From G963674665 sp964609625 (GTDB taxonomy: Bacteria; Desulfobacterota; Desulfovibrionia; Desulfovibrionales; Desulfovibrionaceae), in NCBI GenBank assembly GCA_964609625.1, contig CAZSRS010000025.1, forward strand, positions 1-57,415: 57,415 nucleotides of DNA. The letters are read 5' to 3'. The position numbers and the translations under genes are program-made. The notes beneath the pieces are model-generated. The model made no database searches and was not told the DNA's origin. It worked only from the letters and a program-made list of their open reading frames with translations. Shown piece by piece: positions 17,083-25,578 of the stretch (the first letter of the stretch is position 1; each line of letters starts with the position of its first letter).

Positions 17083-17589
17083 ATGGAGCGCCCTCGCGAC
17101 ATGCAGATCCAATGGCGCGACCCCCGGCAACTCACGCCCGCTCCCGGCCACGCCAAGGCACATCCCGAGGCGCAGGTTCGACGCATCGCCGCCAGCATCG
17201 GGAGCTTCTCCTTTGACCAGCCCATCGTGGTGGACGGCAAGGGTGTGATCGTCAAGGGCCACGGCCGGCGCGAGGCCGCCATCCGCCTGGGCCTGGCCAT
17301 GGTGCCCGTGCTGGTGCGCGACGACCTGGACCAACCGGCGCGTCTGGCCGCCGCTTTGGCCGACAACAAAAGCGCAGAGAGCCACTGGCTGCCCACGGAA
17401 TTGGCCACCGGCCTGGGTTCGCTGTTGGAGCAGGGGCGGGACTGCCGGGACACCGGCTTCAGCCCGGAGGAGATTCAAGGGTTGGTGCAGGCCGAGCCAC
17501 CCCCTCGAGCGGCCTACCGAAGGCCCGATCAGTTGCGGGGGCGCGCCCTGGTCAGGTGCCCGCATTGCGGCAGGATGCTTGCCGGATGA
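17083..17589 (+). CDS. ParB/Srx-fold protein associated with a DNA methylase
   Basis: A 168-aa protein with the ParB N-terminal fold: RDPRQLTPAPGHAKAHPEAQVRRIAASIGSF and the core IVVDGKGVIVKGHGRREAAIRLG (GHGRR loop), followed by ADNKSAE. The centromere-binding HTH domain of true ParB is missing. The C-terminus ends in a CPHCG pair that could hold zinc with further ligands. Such proteins often sit beside phage DNA methylases, and here the stop overlaps the C5 methyltransferase start by ATGA. Nuclease or NTPase activity cannot be judged from sequence. Confidence 0.75.
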   Translation: MERPRDMQIQWRDPRQLTPAPGHAKAHPEAQVRRIAASIGSFSFDQPIVVDGKGVIVKGHGRREAAIRLGLAMVPVLVRDDLDQPARLAAALADNKSAESHWLPTELATGLGSLLEQGRDCRDTGFSPEEIQGLVQAEPPPRAAYRRPDQLRGRALVRCPHCGRMLAG

Positions 17590-18647
17590 ACTATCCCCGG
17601 CTGCTCGCACAGGCTTGGCGGTTGCATCGCGCTCCCAGAGAGCTGTTCGCGCCCACGCTGGTTTCGTTGTTCGCCGGCGCGGGCGGCTCCTGCCTGGGCG
17701 CATCCATGGCCGGGTTCCGCGAGCTGCTCGCGGTGGAGCGGGACGACCACGCCGTGGACTGCCTGCGCGCCAATTTTCCCCGTCTGGCGGTACACCAAGG
17801 CGACATCCATGCGCTGGACGACTCCCGGGCCCTGGCCCTGGTCGGGCTGCTCCCCGGCGAACTGGACCTGCTGGAGGCTTCGCCACCGTGTCAGGGATTC
17901 AGCGCTGCCGGCAGGCGCCTGCACCACGATCCGAGAAACCAACTCTACCAGGAGTTCGTGCGACTCCTGAGCGGCTTGCAGCCAAAGGCCTTTGTCATGG
18001 AAAACGTCTGTGCACTGGCAGGGGGCGCGCGACGCCCCCTGTTCATCAGACTGCTGCACGACCTGACGCGGGCGGGATACAGGAGCAAGGCCTGGTTGTT
18101 GAACACGGCACACTTCCTGGTGCCGCAGAACAGGCCTCGATTGGTAATCATCGGTCTGCGCAAGGACCTGGGCCTCATGCCCACGCCGCCGCTTCCCACG
18201 GGCTGGCCCATGCCCCTGGGCGCGGCCATCGCCGACCTCTCCGAGGAGCAGTGCCCGGCGACTGGGCATGTCTGGGTGGATGAGTCCCCGACCGGCAGGA
18301 ACACCAAAACCTGGCGTCTGGCCGCGGCAACACCCCAGGGCGGCGTGTACGCCGGATACCAGCGCCGCCTGCGTTGGGACTTGCCCGCGCCCACGCTCAC
18401 GACCAGCGCCATCCAGGGCCGCGATCGCCCCCCGTATCTGCGGCGCATGCACTGCCACCCCCTGCGCACGCGCACCTTGTCCCTGGCCGAGTTCAAGCGT
18501 CTGACCTCCTTCCCGGACGCCTTTGCCTTCCCCGACCCCTGGTACCGGGGCGTCAGCCGCATCGGCAATGCCGTGCCGCCCATGTTCATGCGAGCAATCG
18601 CCGCGCACCTGCGCGGTCTGTTGCAGCGGAGACCAGCCCATGCCTGA
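17586..18647 (+). CDS. C5-cytosine DNA methyltransferase
   Basis: A 353-aa Dcm-type methyltransferase with its motifs in order: I LFAGAGG, IV SPPCQGFS (catalytic Cys), VI MENVC, VIII QNRPRLVIIG, and X RIGNAVPP. The target-recognition region between VIII and X is of ordinary size; specificity is unknown. No restriction endonuclease is adjacent, so this is an orphan phage methylase that likely protects phage DNA or alters regulation. Translation is coupled to the ParB-like gene upstream and to the terminase small subunit downstream. Confidence 0.92.
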   Translation: MNYPRLLAQAWRLHRAPRELFAPTLVSLFAGAGGSCLGASMAGFRELLAVERDDHAVDCLRANFPRLAVHQGDIHALDDSRALALVGLLPGELDLLEASPPCQGFSAAGRRLHHDPRNQLYQEFVRLLSGLQPKAFVMENVCALAGGARRPLFIRLLHDLTRAGYRSKAWLLNTAHFLVPQNRPRLVIIGLRKDLGLMPTPPLPTGWPMPLGAAIADLSEEQCPATGHVWVDESPTGRNTKTWRLAAATPQGGVYAGYQRRLRWDLPAPTLTTSAIQGRDRPPYLRRMHCHPLRTRTLSLAEFKRLTSFPDAFAFPDPWYRGVSRIGNAVPPMFMRAIAAHLRGLLQRRPAHA

Positions 18648-19257
18648 AAAGCGTCCTGCCGAAATCAACAGCCTCTGCAAACTCACCCCGGCCAGGCAAA
18701 AGACCCTCTGCAAGTACCTGGCCCGAGGCAACTGCATCAGCGCCGCGACGGCCATGGCCGGCATCAGTACCGCCAGTTTCTACGTCTGGATGAAGCGGGG
18801 GCGCCGGGAGTTGGATCGCCTGGAACAGGACCCCACGGCCAAGCCTCGCAAGGACGAGGCGATGTACGTCCGTTTCTGGCTGGCCGTGGACGAGGCCATG
18901 GCCAGGGCCGAGGTCCGCAACATCCAGGTCCTGGAGCGCGCGGCACAAGGGGGTACCGAACTGCTGGAAACCGTGGTGGTGCTGGACCGAGACGACCGCC
19001 AGGTGAAGAAGACCTCCAAGCGCAGCCGGGCGCGCTCCCAATGGCAGGCCGCGGCCTGGTGGCTGAAGAATTGGTCGCCTCTCACCAGGGGGAGCAAGGC
19101 CTTGAAACTCACCGGAGTGTCCGGGGACGAGGTGGCCTTTTCCCAGGAGATCGACCTCGCCCGGCTGAGCGATGCCGAACTGGCCCAACTGGAGGCCCTG
19201 CTTGAGAAATGCGCCACACCTCGGGACACTGCTCCTGGTGAAGACCCAACGGGCTGA
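18640..19257 (+). CDS. Terminase small subunit
   Basis: A 205-aa protein with an N-terminal HTH (YLARGNCISAATAMAGISTASFYVWMKRG) typical of small terminase subunits that recognise the packaging site. A central helical oligomerisation region and a C-terminal DLARLSDAELAQLEALL helix, expected to contact the large subunit, follow. It overlaps the methyltransferase stop by 8 nt and its own end overlaps the large subunit start. Confidence 0.8.
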   Translation: MPEKRPAEINSLCKLTPARQKTLCKYLARGNCISAATAMAGISTASFYVWMKRGRRELDRLEQDPTAKPRKDEAMYVRFWLAVDEAMARAEVRNIQVLERAAQGGTELLETVVVLDRDDRQVKKTSKRSRARSQWQAAAWWLKNWSPLTRGSKALKLTGVSGDEVAFSQEIDLARLSDAELAQLEALLEKCATPRDTAPGEDPTG

Positions 19258-20647
19258 GCGCTCCCTGCGGGAGTTCTGCGCCCAGGCCTGGCACGTGTTG
19301 GAACCGGCCACCGCATTCGTTCCGGGTTGGCACATCGACGCCGTGTGCGAGCACCTGGAGGCAGTGACCAGGGGGGTGATCAACCGGTTGCTGGTGAACA
19401 TACCTCCCCGGCACATGAAAAGCCTGGCCGTGAGCGTGTTCTGGCCGGCCTGGGTCTGGTGCCGTTTTCCCGAGCGCCGCTTCCTTTTCGCCTCCTATGC
19501 CAGGGGGCTCAGCGTGCGCGACAGCCTCAAATGCCGCCGGCTGCTGCGTTCCCCCTGGTACCGGGAACGCTGGGGGGAGCGTTTCTCTCTGACCGAAGAC
19601 CAGAACACCAAGGAGCGCTTCGAGAACGATCGCTCCGGCTTCCGCCTCGCCACCTCGGTGGCCGGGCAGGCCACGGGTGAAGGTGGCGACTACGTGGTCG
19701 CCGACGATCCGCACAACGTCAGGGAGGCCCAGAGCGACAAGCGACGGAGAGCGGTCCTCGAATGGTGGGACCAGACCATGAGCACCCGCTGCAACGACCC
19801 TCGCCGGGGCGCATTGATCATCGTCATGCAACGGTTGCACGAGGCAGACCTCAGTGGCCATGTCCTGGAACAAGGGGATTATGTGCACCTCAGGCTCCCG
19901 GCCTCCTTCGAAGGGGAGCGCATCTTCTCCACGGCGCCCTCTGATCTGGGGTTGATCATCCGCGACCCGCGCCGCGAGGAAGGAGAGCCGCTGTGGCCCA
20001 AGCGCTTCGACCAGGCGACCCTGACCCGGCTCGCCACGGCCATGGGCGGCTACGCGGCTGCCGGACAGTTGCAGCAGCGTCCGGCTCCGGCCTCGGGCGG
20101 CATCTTCAAGCGCTCCTGGTGGCGGTTCTTCCAGCATCCGCCGGACAAGGGGCTGACGCTCCAGTCCTGGGACACGGCCTTCAAGACCGGCGAGACCAAC
20201 GCGTGGTCTGTGGGGCAGACCTGGCTCCAGGCCGAGGACGGCTTCTACCTCTTGGACCAGTTCCGCAGGCGCCTCGAATATCCCGAGCTGCGGCGCGCCC
20301 TGGTGGAGCAATACGAAAAGTGGCGGCCCGACGTGGTGCTGGTGGAGGACAAGGCCAGCGGCCAGAGCCTGGTGCAGGAGCTGAAGCGCGCAACCCGCCT
20401 GCCCCTGGTGGCACTCAAGGTGCCCAGGGGCGACAAGATCCTGCGCGCGCATACCGTCTCGCCCCTGGTGGAGGCGGGCAAGGTGGCCCTGCAACGGGGC
20501 GCGCCCTGGCTGGAGGAGTTTCTGGACGAGACCAGTCGCTTTCCCAACAGCGCCTACGCCGATCAGACCGACAGCATGACCCAGGCCCTGCACTACTGCA
20601 CGGGTAAAAGCCGCTACCGTACCTCCGGGGAACGGCATTGGAAGTGA
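19238..20647 (+). CDS. Terminase large subunit
   Basis: A packaging motor of about 469 residues. The ATPase part has a deviant Walker A in LLVNIPPRHMKSLAVS and a Walker B-like VVADDPHN. The C-terminal RNase H-fold nuclease begins SWDTAFKTGE and continues with LVEDKASGQSLVQEL and a late acidic DQTDSM. The GTG start (VKTQRAERSLREF) was chosen because earlier in-frame codons lie deep inside the small-subunit gene; the exact start is uncertain. Family members begin with a similar REF-x-x-x-AW helix. Confidence 0.9.
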   Translation: MKTQRAERSLREFCAQAWHVLEPATAFVPGWHIDAVCEHLEAVTRGVINRLLVNIPPRHMKSLAVSVFWPAWVWCRFPERRFLFASYARGLSVRDSLKCRRLLRSPWYRERWGERFSLTEDQNTKERFENDRSGFRLATSVAGQATGEGGDYVVADDPHNVREAQSDKRRRAVLEWWDQTMSTRCNDPRRGALIIVMQRLHEADLSGHVLEQGDYVHLRLPASFEGERIFSTAPSDLGLIIRDPRREEGEPLWPKRFDQATLTRLATAMGGYAAAGQLQQRPAPASGGIFKRSWWRFFQHPPDKGLTLQSWDTAFKTGETNAWSVGQTWLQAEDGFYLLDQFRRRLEYPELRRALVEQYEKWRPDVVLVEDKASGQSLVQELKRATRLPLVALKVPRGDKILRAHTVSPLVEAGKVALQRGAPWLEEFLDETSRFPNSAYADQTDSMTQALHYCTGKSRYRTSGERHWK

Positions 20648-20682
20648 TGGAATCCATGATCGACAACAGCGAGGAGCACACC

Positions 20683-22086
20683 ATGGACCTTGGCCACATC
20701 GAAGACACCCACCCCCTGTATGACATGTTCGCGCCGCAGTGGCGCTTCATGCGCGCCGCCTACGAAGGCGCGGCAGCCCTGGTGCGCCTGGGCGCCGTCA
20801 CCCGTCACGAGCGCGAGAGCGAACGCAACTTCCGCCGCCGCCTTCAGGAGGTCTACACCCTGAACTACAGCCGTGGCATCGTGGATCTCTTCTCCCACTA
20901 CCTGTTCCGCAAGCCGGCACGCCGCGACCTCGGTCCCCTGGCAGACGACCCCCTCTGGCTGCAATTCGCCGACGACTGCGATCTCTGGGGCTCGAACTTC
21001 GAGGTCTTCCTCCTGGAGCAACAGCGCGTGGCCGCCATCATGGGCCATGCAGGCGTCCTGGTGGACAAGCACGCGCCCCTGGACCGGGACCCCGCAGGCA
21101 TGACCAGGGCCCAGGAGATCGAGGACGGGCTCTACCCCTATCTCCGCGCCTACACCCCCCTGGACATCCTGCACTGGGAGCACGGCCGGAACCGCACGGG
21201 CCGCCCCTTCCTGCGTTATCTCAAGCTGCGAGAGCCGGACGGCCTGTACCTCATCTGGCGGCCCGACAGCTGGGAAACATGGCAAGTCACGGAGCGCGGC
21301 CAGGCCCAACTCGTGGAGCGCGGCCACAACCCCCTGGGCGAGATTCCCTTTGTCTGGCTCCATAACATACGCTCCCTGGAGCATCGTGGCGTGGGGCACT
21401 CCGACCTGGCGGACATCGCGGCCATCGATCTCTCCATCCTGCGTAACCTCTCCCAGTGCGAGGAGGTCATGGGCCTGGCCGGTTTCCCCATGATGCGCAA
21501 GCCCATGCGCGAACCAGGGGATATCGCCCCGGACCTGACCGGCCCCACGGCGGTGTTGGAGTTCAACCCCGAGCACGGCGAGGCCGGCAAGCCCGACTGG
21601 CTCCGGGCCGAGGTGGCCGCCACCGCCGCGGCCATCCAGGACTGGATCTCCTTCAAGGTCAAGGAGATATACCGCGTCGCCAATGCCGGAGGGCAGGCCG
21701 TGACCGAGAGCGCGACCCAGGCCCAGAGCGGCGTGGCCCTGAAGACCAGGTTCCAACTGCTGAACTCCAAGCTCGCAGCCAAGGCCGTGAACCTGGCCGA
21801 GGCCGAGCGCGGTATCCTCTGGTACTGGCTCAAGTGGCAGAACCAGGAGCGCCTCTACCCCGAGATCAGCATCGACCGCGCCACGGACTACGAGGTGGAG
21901 GACCTGCACGCGGACCTGGCATCCATGGTCGAGGCCGCGCGTTTCGTGGCCACGCCCGGCTTTGGGGTGGAGTTGCGCAAGCGAGCGGCCCGTGCCTTCC
22001 TCGAACACCTGGACGACCGCCGCCTGGCCGACATCCTGCGCGGCGTCGAGGAGCACGCGGTGGAAGAACAAGCTGTGCCCGAGTAG
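20683..22086 (+). CDS. DUF4055-type phage portal protein
   Basis: A 467-aa protein matching the layout of DUF4055 portal-like proteins: DTHPLYDMFAPQWRFMR near the start, LNYSRGIVDLFSHYLFRKPA, a long central domain and a helical C-terminus. The start with GAGGAG 7 nt upstream was chosen; an ATG 36 nt earlier overlapping the terminase stop is a weaker option. It forms the connector ring at the capsid vertex. The expected next gene, the scaffold, is 5.6 kb away because a block of non-phage genes intervenes. Confidence 0.8.
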   Translation: MDLGHIEDTHPLYDMFAPQWRFMRAAYEGAAALVRLGAVTRHERESERNFRRRLQEVYTLNYSRGIVDLFSHYLFRKPARRDLGPLADDPLWLQFADDCDLWGSNFEVFLLEQQRVAAIMGHAGVLVDKHAPLDRDPAGMTRAQEIEDGLYPYLRAYTPLDILHWEHGRNRTGRPFLRYLKLREPDGLYLIWRPDSWETWQVTERGQAQLVERGHNPLGEIPFVWLHNIRSLEHRGVGHSDLADIAAIDLSILRNLSQCEEVMGLAGFPMMRKPMREPGDIAPDLTGPTAVLEFNPEHGEAGKPDWLRAEVAATAAAIQDWISFKVKEIYRVANAGGQAVTESATQAQSGVALKTRFQLLNSKLAAKAVNLAEAERGILWYWLKWQNQERLYPEISIDRATDYEVEDLHADLASMVEAARFVATPGFGVELRKRAARAFLEHLDDRRLADILRGVEEHAVEEQAVPE

Positions 22087-22151
22087 TCCAACGGTGTGTT
22101 GATTCCAATGGGGCGATGGAGTCCATGGGGCGTGAATTCCATGTCGTGCGA

Positions 22152-22235
22152 ATTCCATGGGGCGATGCCCCATGCTCTATTCCGCCCCGCCCCTTCAGGG
22201 CACCTATCCGGGAGTTGGTATGGTTCGGTTGTGGG
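22152..22235 (+). repeat. Left copy of an ~85-bp inverted repeat flanking the cargo block
   Basis: The sequence from the CCATGGGGCGATGCCCCATG palindrome through CCGCCCCTTCAGGG to GGTTCGGTTGTG recurs in inverted orientation at 27435-27519 with roughly 85 percent identity and one or two small gaps. This copy lies 65 nt after the portal stop codon. Confidence 0.8.
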
Positions 22236-22646
22236 ACCGCGATATCCGCGCCACAAGATGTGGCGCACGCGAAGCGTAAGCGCAGGCAAGACCACGCTCT
22301 TGCCGGAGCGCNNNNNNNNNNNNNNNNNNNNNNNNNNNNNNNNNNNNNNNNNNNNNNNNNNNNNNNNNNNNNNNNNNNNNNNNNNNNNNNNNNNNNNNNN
22401 NNNNNNNNNNNAGGATGTGGCGCACGCGAAGCGTAAGCGCAGGCAAGACCACGCTCTTGCCGGAGCTCACAGCGAATCCCGCCCCAGGACGGGGCGGGGC
22501 GGGGCCGCGACATCAGATGTAAGGGCAGGACCGCGATATCCGCGCCACAGGATGTGGCGCACGCGAAGCGTAAGCGCAGGCAAGACCACGCTCTTGCCGG
22601 AGCTCACAGCGAATCCCGCCCCAGGACGGGGCGGGGCCGCGATATC
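22236..22646. repeat. Tandem ~137-bp repeat array containing a 100-N assembly gap
   Basis: At least three copies of a unit are present. Each copy includes ATGTGGCGCACGCGAAGCG and CTCTTGCCGGAGC; the second and third are 137 nt apart and carry CCCGCCCCAGGACGGGGCGG hairpins. The first copy runs into N at 22312-22411, so the true copy number is unknown. Each unit contains the short palindrome GCGCCACA/TGTGGCGC. No coding potential is credible inside the array. Confidence 0.85.
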
Positions 22647-22685
22647 TTATTGACAAGAACAACCAGATTGGAAGATGCACACGGA

Positions 22686-23000
22686 ATGACCGACACCAAA
22701 GACATCCCGCCCCCACCATCCGAGGAAGCGGCCGACACCACGGTCGAATCGTATTCCCCTGGCCGAGGCAGCCTCGTGGCTACCCTGGCTCGCATCAGCG
22801 CCGAGACCGCCCGGCTGGAGGCGGCTCACGCCGCGGCCAAGGAGGAGATCCACCAATTCGAGGAGCGCCTGCGGCAGCAGTTCGCCCTAGAGAACAAACG
22901 CGCCCGGCGGCGCTTCCTGCTCTGGCTGGGCCTGGTGCTGCTGGCCGAGGCCGTACTCCTGGTGGGCATTTTCGTCTTTTTCATGCCCTCGTCATTTTGA
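22686..23000 (+). CDS. Small coiled-coil membrane protein
   Basis: A 104-aa protein with a proline-rich, acidic N-terminus, a coiled coil (LARISAETARLEAAHAAAKE) and a C-terminal membrane helix (LLWLGLVLLAEAVLLVGIFVF). The ATG starting MTDTKDIPPPP was chosen; the frame stays open upstream only because it runs through the repeat array. It lies directly beyond the repeats, so it may be the last phage gene or the first cargo gene. Phage head operons can include such proteins, but no function is known. Confidence 0.55.
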   Translation: MTDTKDIPPPPSEEAADTTVESYSPGRGSLVATLARISAETARLEAAHAAAKEEIHQFEERLRQQFALENKRARRRFLLWLGLVLLAEAVLLVGIFVFFMPSSF

Positions 23001-23040
23001 GGGCACCGTGCGGCAAGGCGCGGACGCAGTTCTTGGGGAT

Positions 23041-23811
23041 TCAGCCTTTTATCAGGTGGAACTCAACAAAATCACGCTCAAGATCCCGACGCGGATAGCG
23101 GGACAACTTTTCATGAAATCGCTTGTAAAACTCTTCGTCAAGCGGTGTTGTTTTGTATGACACCGACTTGATCTTGAACCCTATCTCCCGGATGTAAACT
23201 TCATAGTCAGAGGCTGACAGACAGTTTACCCATGATGGCTTCCTCGGTTCCTTGCCCCTGGAAACATAGTATTCTTCAAAGACTTCATCGGAAAAAAGCA
23301 GATGCGGAAAGGGGAAATATATATCTCTGTAGAGATGTGAAGCTTTTGGACCACGGTAGAGATTGGCGGAGAAAAAGAAGTTGCCTTTCTTCTTGAGCAG
23401 CTGGTGCACCCGTCGTAGCATGCTGCTGGGATGGAGAATATGTTCCCACACCGCAAACGAGTAGACAAAATCAAAGTCCCTGACACCCAGATCCGCTTCG
23501 GTTTGTGCAAGATCCACCTGGAAGGTCCTGACCGTGTCGGGCAGTGATTTCCATTCCTCATACAATGTGATGTCCACGCCATAGGCCCGACACTTGTGGT
23601 TCTCCGCAAGCGCCCGCAACACCTCGCCCCTGCCGCATCCGATCTCCAGTACGGTCTTTCCCGCGATCTTGTGTTGTTTCACCAATGCCGTTGCCCGCTT
23701 CGCGCCCCGATCACTCACAATGGCCGGAGCGTATCGCGGAGGGCTCGGGACAAGAGGCTTAGCGCGGTACTCCTCGTTCAATTCCTTGAAAAGTGCCAAG
23801 TCATATTTCAT
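23041..23811 (-). CDS. Class I SAM-dependent methyltransferase
   Basis: A 256-aa methyltransferase. The SAM-binding motif I is VLEIGCGRGEVLRAL, followed by YGVDI at the end of strand 2 and DFDFVYSFAVWEHIL before the catalytic region, as in the Methyltransf_11/23 group. The ATG with GGAG 7 nt upstream was chosen. The gene is visibly more A+T-rich than everything around it, which suggests recent transfer. The acceptor is unknown; such enzymes often modify glycans or lipids. It is the first minus-strand gene inside the phage region. Confidence 0.8.
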   Translation of the reverse strand: MKYDLALFKELNEEYRAKPLVPSPPRYAPAIVSDRGAKRATALVKQHKIAGKTVLEIGCGRGEVLRALAENHKCRAYGVDITLYEEWKSLPDTVRTFQVDLAQTEADLGVRDFDFVYSFAVWEHILHPSSMLRRVHQLLKKKGNFFFSANLYRGPKASHLYRDIYFPFPHLLFSDEVFEEYYVSRGKEPRKPSWVNCLSASDYEVYIREIGFKIKSVSYKTTPLDEEFYKRFHEKLSRYPRRDLERDFVEFHLIKG

Positions 23812-23940
23812 GTTCGGCTCCAACACGCCTTCTGTATGTCCAATTCGTTGCACATGCGGTCAACATACCATGGAGCGCCGGATTGGCCAACCACTGAAGT
23901 CGCTGGACTTTTTCGCAACCAGTCTCGGCCCCGTTTGCCG

Positions 23941-24285
23941 TCAAGCTCGAAAGGTGAAAAAGACCGCTCCCAGCAGGCACAACCCGGCGTAAAGGTGATT
24001 GCTGTTCAGCGGTTGCCCCATATACCAAATAGAGAAAGGGGCGAAAACCAGCAGCGTGAGGATTTCCTGAACCAGTTTCAACTGGGGGAGGGTCAGGACC
24101 GTGAAGCCGACCCTGTTGGCCGGCACCTGGATCATGTACTCAAAAAAGGCGATGCTCCAGCTGAAGATCGCCGCGATGTACCAGGCCCTGTTGTTGAGGT
24201 GTTTCAGATGTCCGTACCAGGCGATGGTCATGAACAGGTTCGATGCCGCAAGCAACAGGATGGTTTTTACAATGGACGCATTCAA
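23941..24285 (-). CDS. DUF486 (DMT-like) membrane protein
   Basis: A 114-aa protein with four hydrophobic helices. It matches the DUF486 family well: LLLAASNLFMTIAWYGHLKHL at the start, then SWSIAFFEYMIQVPANRVG, QLKLVQEILTLLVFAPFS and a final AGLCLLGAVFF helix. The family is widespread in bacterial chromosomes and is a small relative of drug/metabolite transporters with unknown substrate. It is not a usual phage gene. A GGGGGAG lies about 10 nt before the start. Confidence 0.85.
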   Translation of the reverse strand: MNASIVKTILLLAASNLFMTIAWYGHLKHLNNRAWYIAAIFSWSIAFFEYMIQVPANRVGFTVLTLPQLKLVQEILTLLVFAPFSIWYMGQPLNSNHLYAGLCLLGAVFFTFRA

Positions 24286-24576
24286 GCATCACTCCCCCTT
24301 CCATGGATAATGACGTCCCCGTGGGCCTGTCCGCACAGCCGGCACAGGCTGGACCCGGACGAATCGCTGTAGATATGGCCGGACCCCGGCCGCGTCAAGA
24401 TGTTTTGAAAGCGGGCGCTGAGCGGTGAACCGCGGTCAGACAGGTCCGGTTCTCCCTCCATCCCCCCTGTTCAGTCCCTTGAAGTGAACACGCAAGTCGT
24501 TTACAGTTTCCTCCACGAGAAGATTCAAAGGCGTTCGCTGTGCACGGGCAATCCCAAACCACGGAACAGGTCCAAC

Positions 24577-25134
24577 ATGAACAAACGATCCTTTCTCTGC
24601 TTCGTCTTTCTCGCACTTCTCTGCGCCCCGGTCCAGGCCATGGAACTCAACGAAGGGTTCCTGGGCTACCGCTGGGGGAGCGACATCGCCGCGAACAAAT
24701 CCTTTATCCTGAAGCACTCCGAAGGCATCGTGGACTACTATGTCGACGAGGCCAAGTCCTACTCCATCTCCGAGGTGGATTCCGCCTATGTGGTCTTCGG
24801 CGCCGTGGAGGGTCAACTCTACGCCGTGTTCGTGGGCATCGACACCCCACAGGGCTACCAGCGCGCCCTGGACTATCTGCGCAGCCGCTTCGGCACCTCC
24901 AAGGTCAAGGACCAGGGCCACGTGTTGGAGCACTCCTGGGACAAGTACGACTTCAATGTCAGGGTCAAGCTCAAGAAGGACCAAGCCACCGGGGAGATGA
25001 AAATGGCAGTCTACTACATGCCCCTGGTCCGCACGGAGATTCCGGCTTTGCCCGAGACCTTTTCCTCGTCGCCCGGGATCCATTGGCGGGCCAAGACCTC
25101 CGCGCCCTCGGCCATCCCCTTGCTTGCTTTCTGA
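24577..25134 (+). CDS. Secreted hypothetical protein
   Basis: A 185-aa protein with a signal peptide (MNKRSFLCFVFLALLCAPVQA) and a mature domain starting MELNEGFLGYRWGSD. Comparable periplasmic proteins in sulfate reducers begin with a similar FLGYxWGs segment and are uncharacterised. The start is supported by the signal peptide; the AGG upstream is weak. A GC-rich hairpin without a T-run (GGCGG-loop-CCGCC near 25160-25183) follows the gene. Confidence 0.6.
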   Translation: MNKRSFLCFVFLALLCAPVQAMELNEGFLGYRWGSDIAANKSFILKHSEGIVDYYVDEAKSYSISEVDSAYVVFGAVEGQLYAVFVGIDTPQGYQRALDYLRSRFGTSKVKDQGHVLEHSWDKYDFNVRVKLKKDQATGEMKMAVYYMPLVRTEIPALPETFSSSPGIHWRAKTSAPSAIPLLAF

Positions 25135-25578
25135 TTTTTCATCGACCCGATACACGACAGGGGGCGGTTCAAAGCCGCCTCCCGTCCGTATCACGGCAGT
25201 CGTGACCTGCCTCCCTAACCGCTCCTGTCTTTATATCACCCTGACGCCACACCCACGCGCCGGCGTTTGGTGACCCCGCCTCCCCATCTGACCATGAATA
25301 TCCTTGACGCTCCGCCCTCAACCATATCGTTGCGTGCGCGATCAACATAAACCCACCTTGCACAACCCAGAGGGCAACGCCATGAAAATATCGGCAACCA
25401 GGCCTTCATCTCCCCCATGGTCCAGACCATCCTCGGCACCACCAGACAGGGTCTGGCACGAGGGCAAGGCCATCAAGCACGGCTCCAAGGAATAGATGTC
25501 TCGAGGAAGGGGCTTGCGCGATGCCGGGCATGAAGGATAACAGGGGCGGAGTCGTACACCCCAAATCCGGAGCGCCCC
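25135..25578. other. Gene-free stretch with a possible decayed coding fragment
   Basis: No intact gene is seen in this 444-nt gap. Around 25382-25490 one frame reads NIGNQAFISPMVQTILGTTR, protein-like in composition, but the only ATG is in a different frame and there is no matching downstream continuation. This looks like a frameshifted relic. Nothing else was identified. Confidence 0.3.

Noticed and set aside
22236..22646. CRISPR array
   Set aside because: The unit is ~137 bp and repeats as a whole; there are no short repeats with unique spacers and no cas gene.
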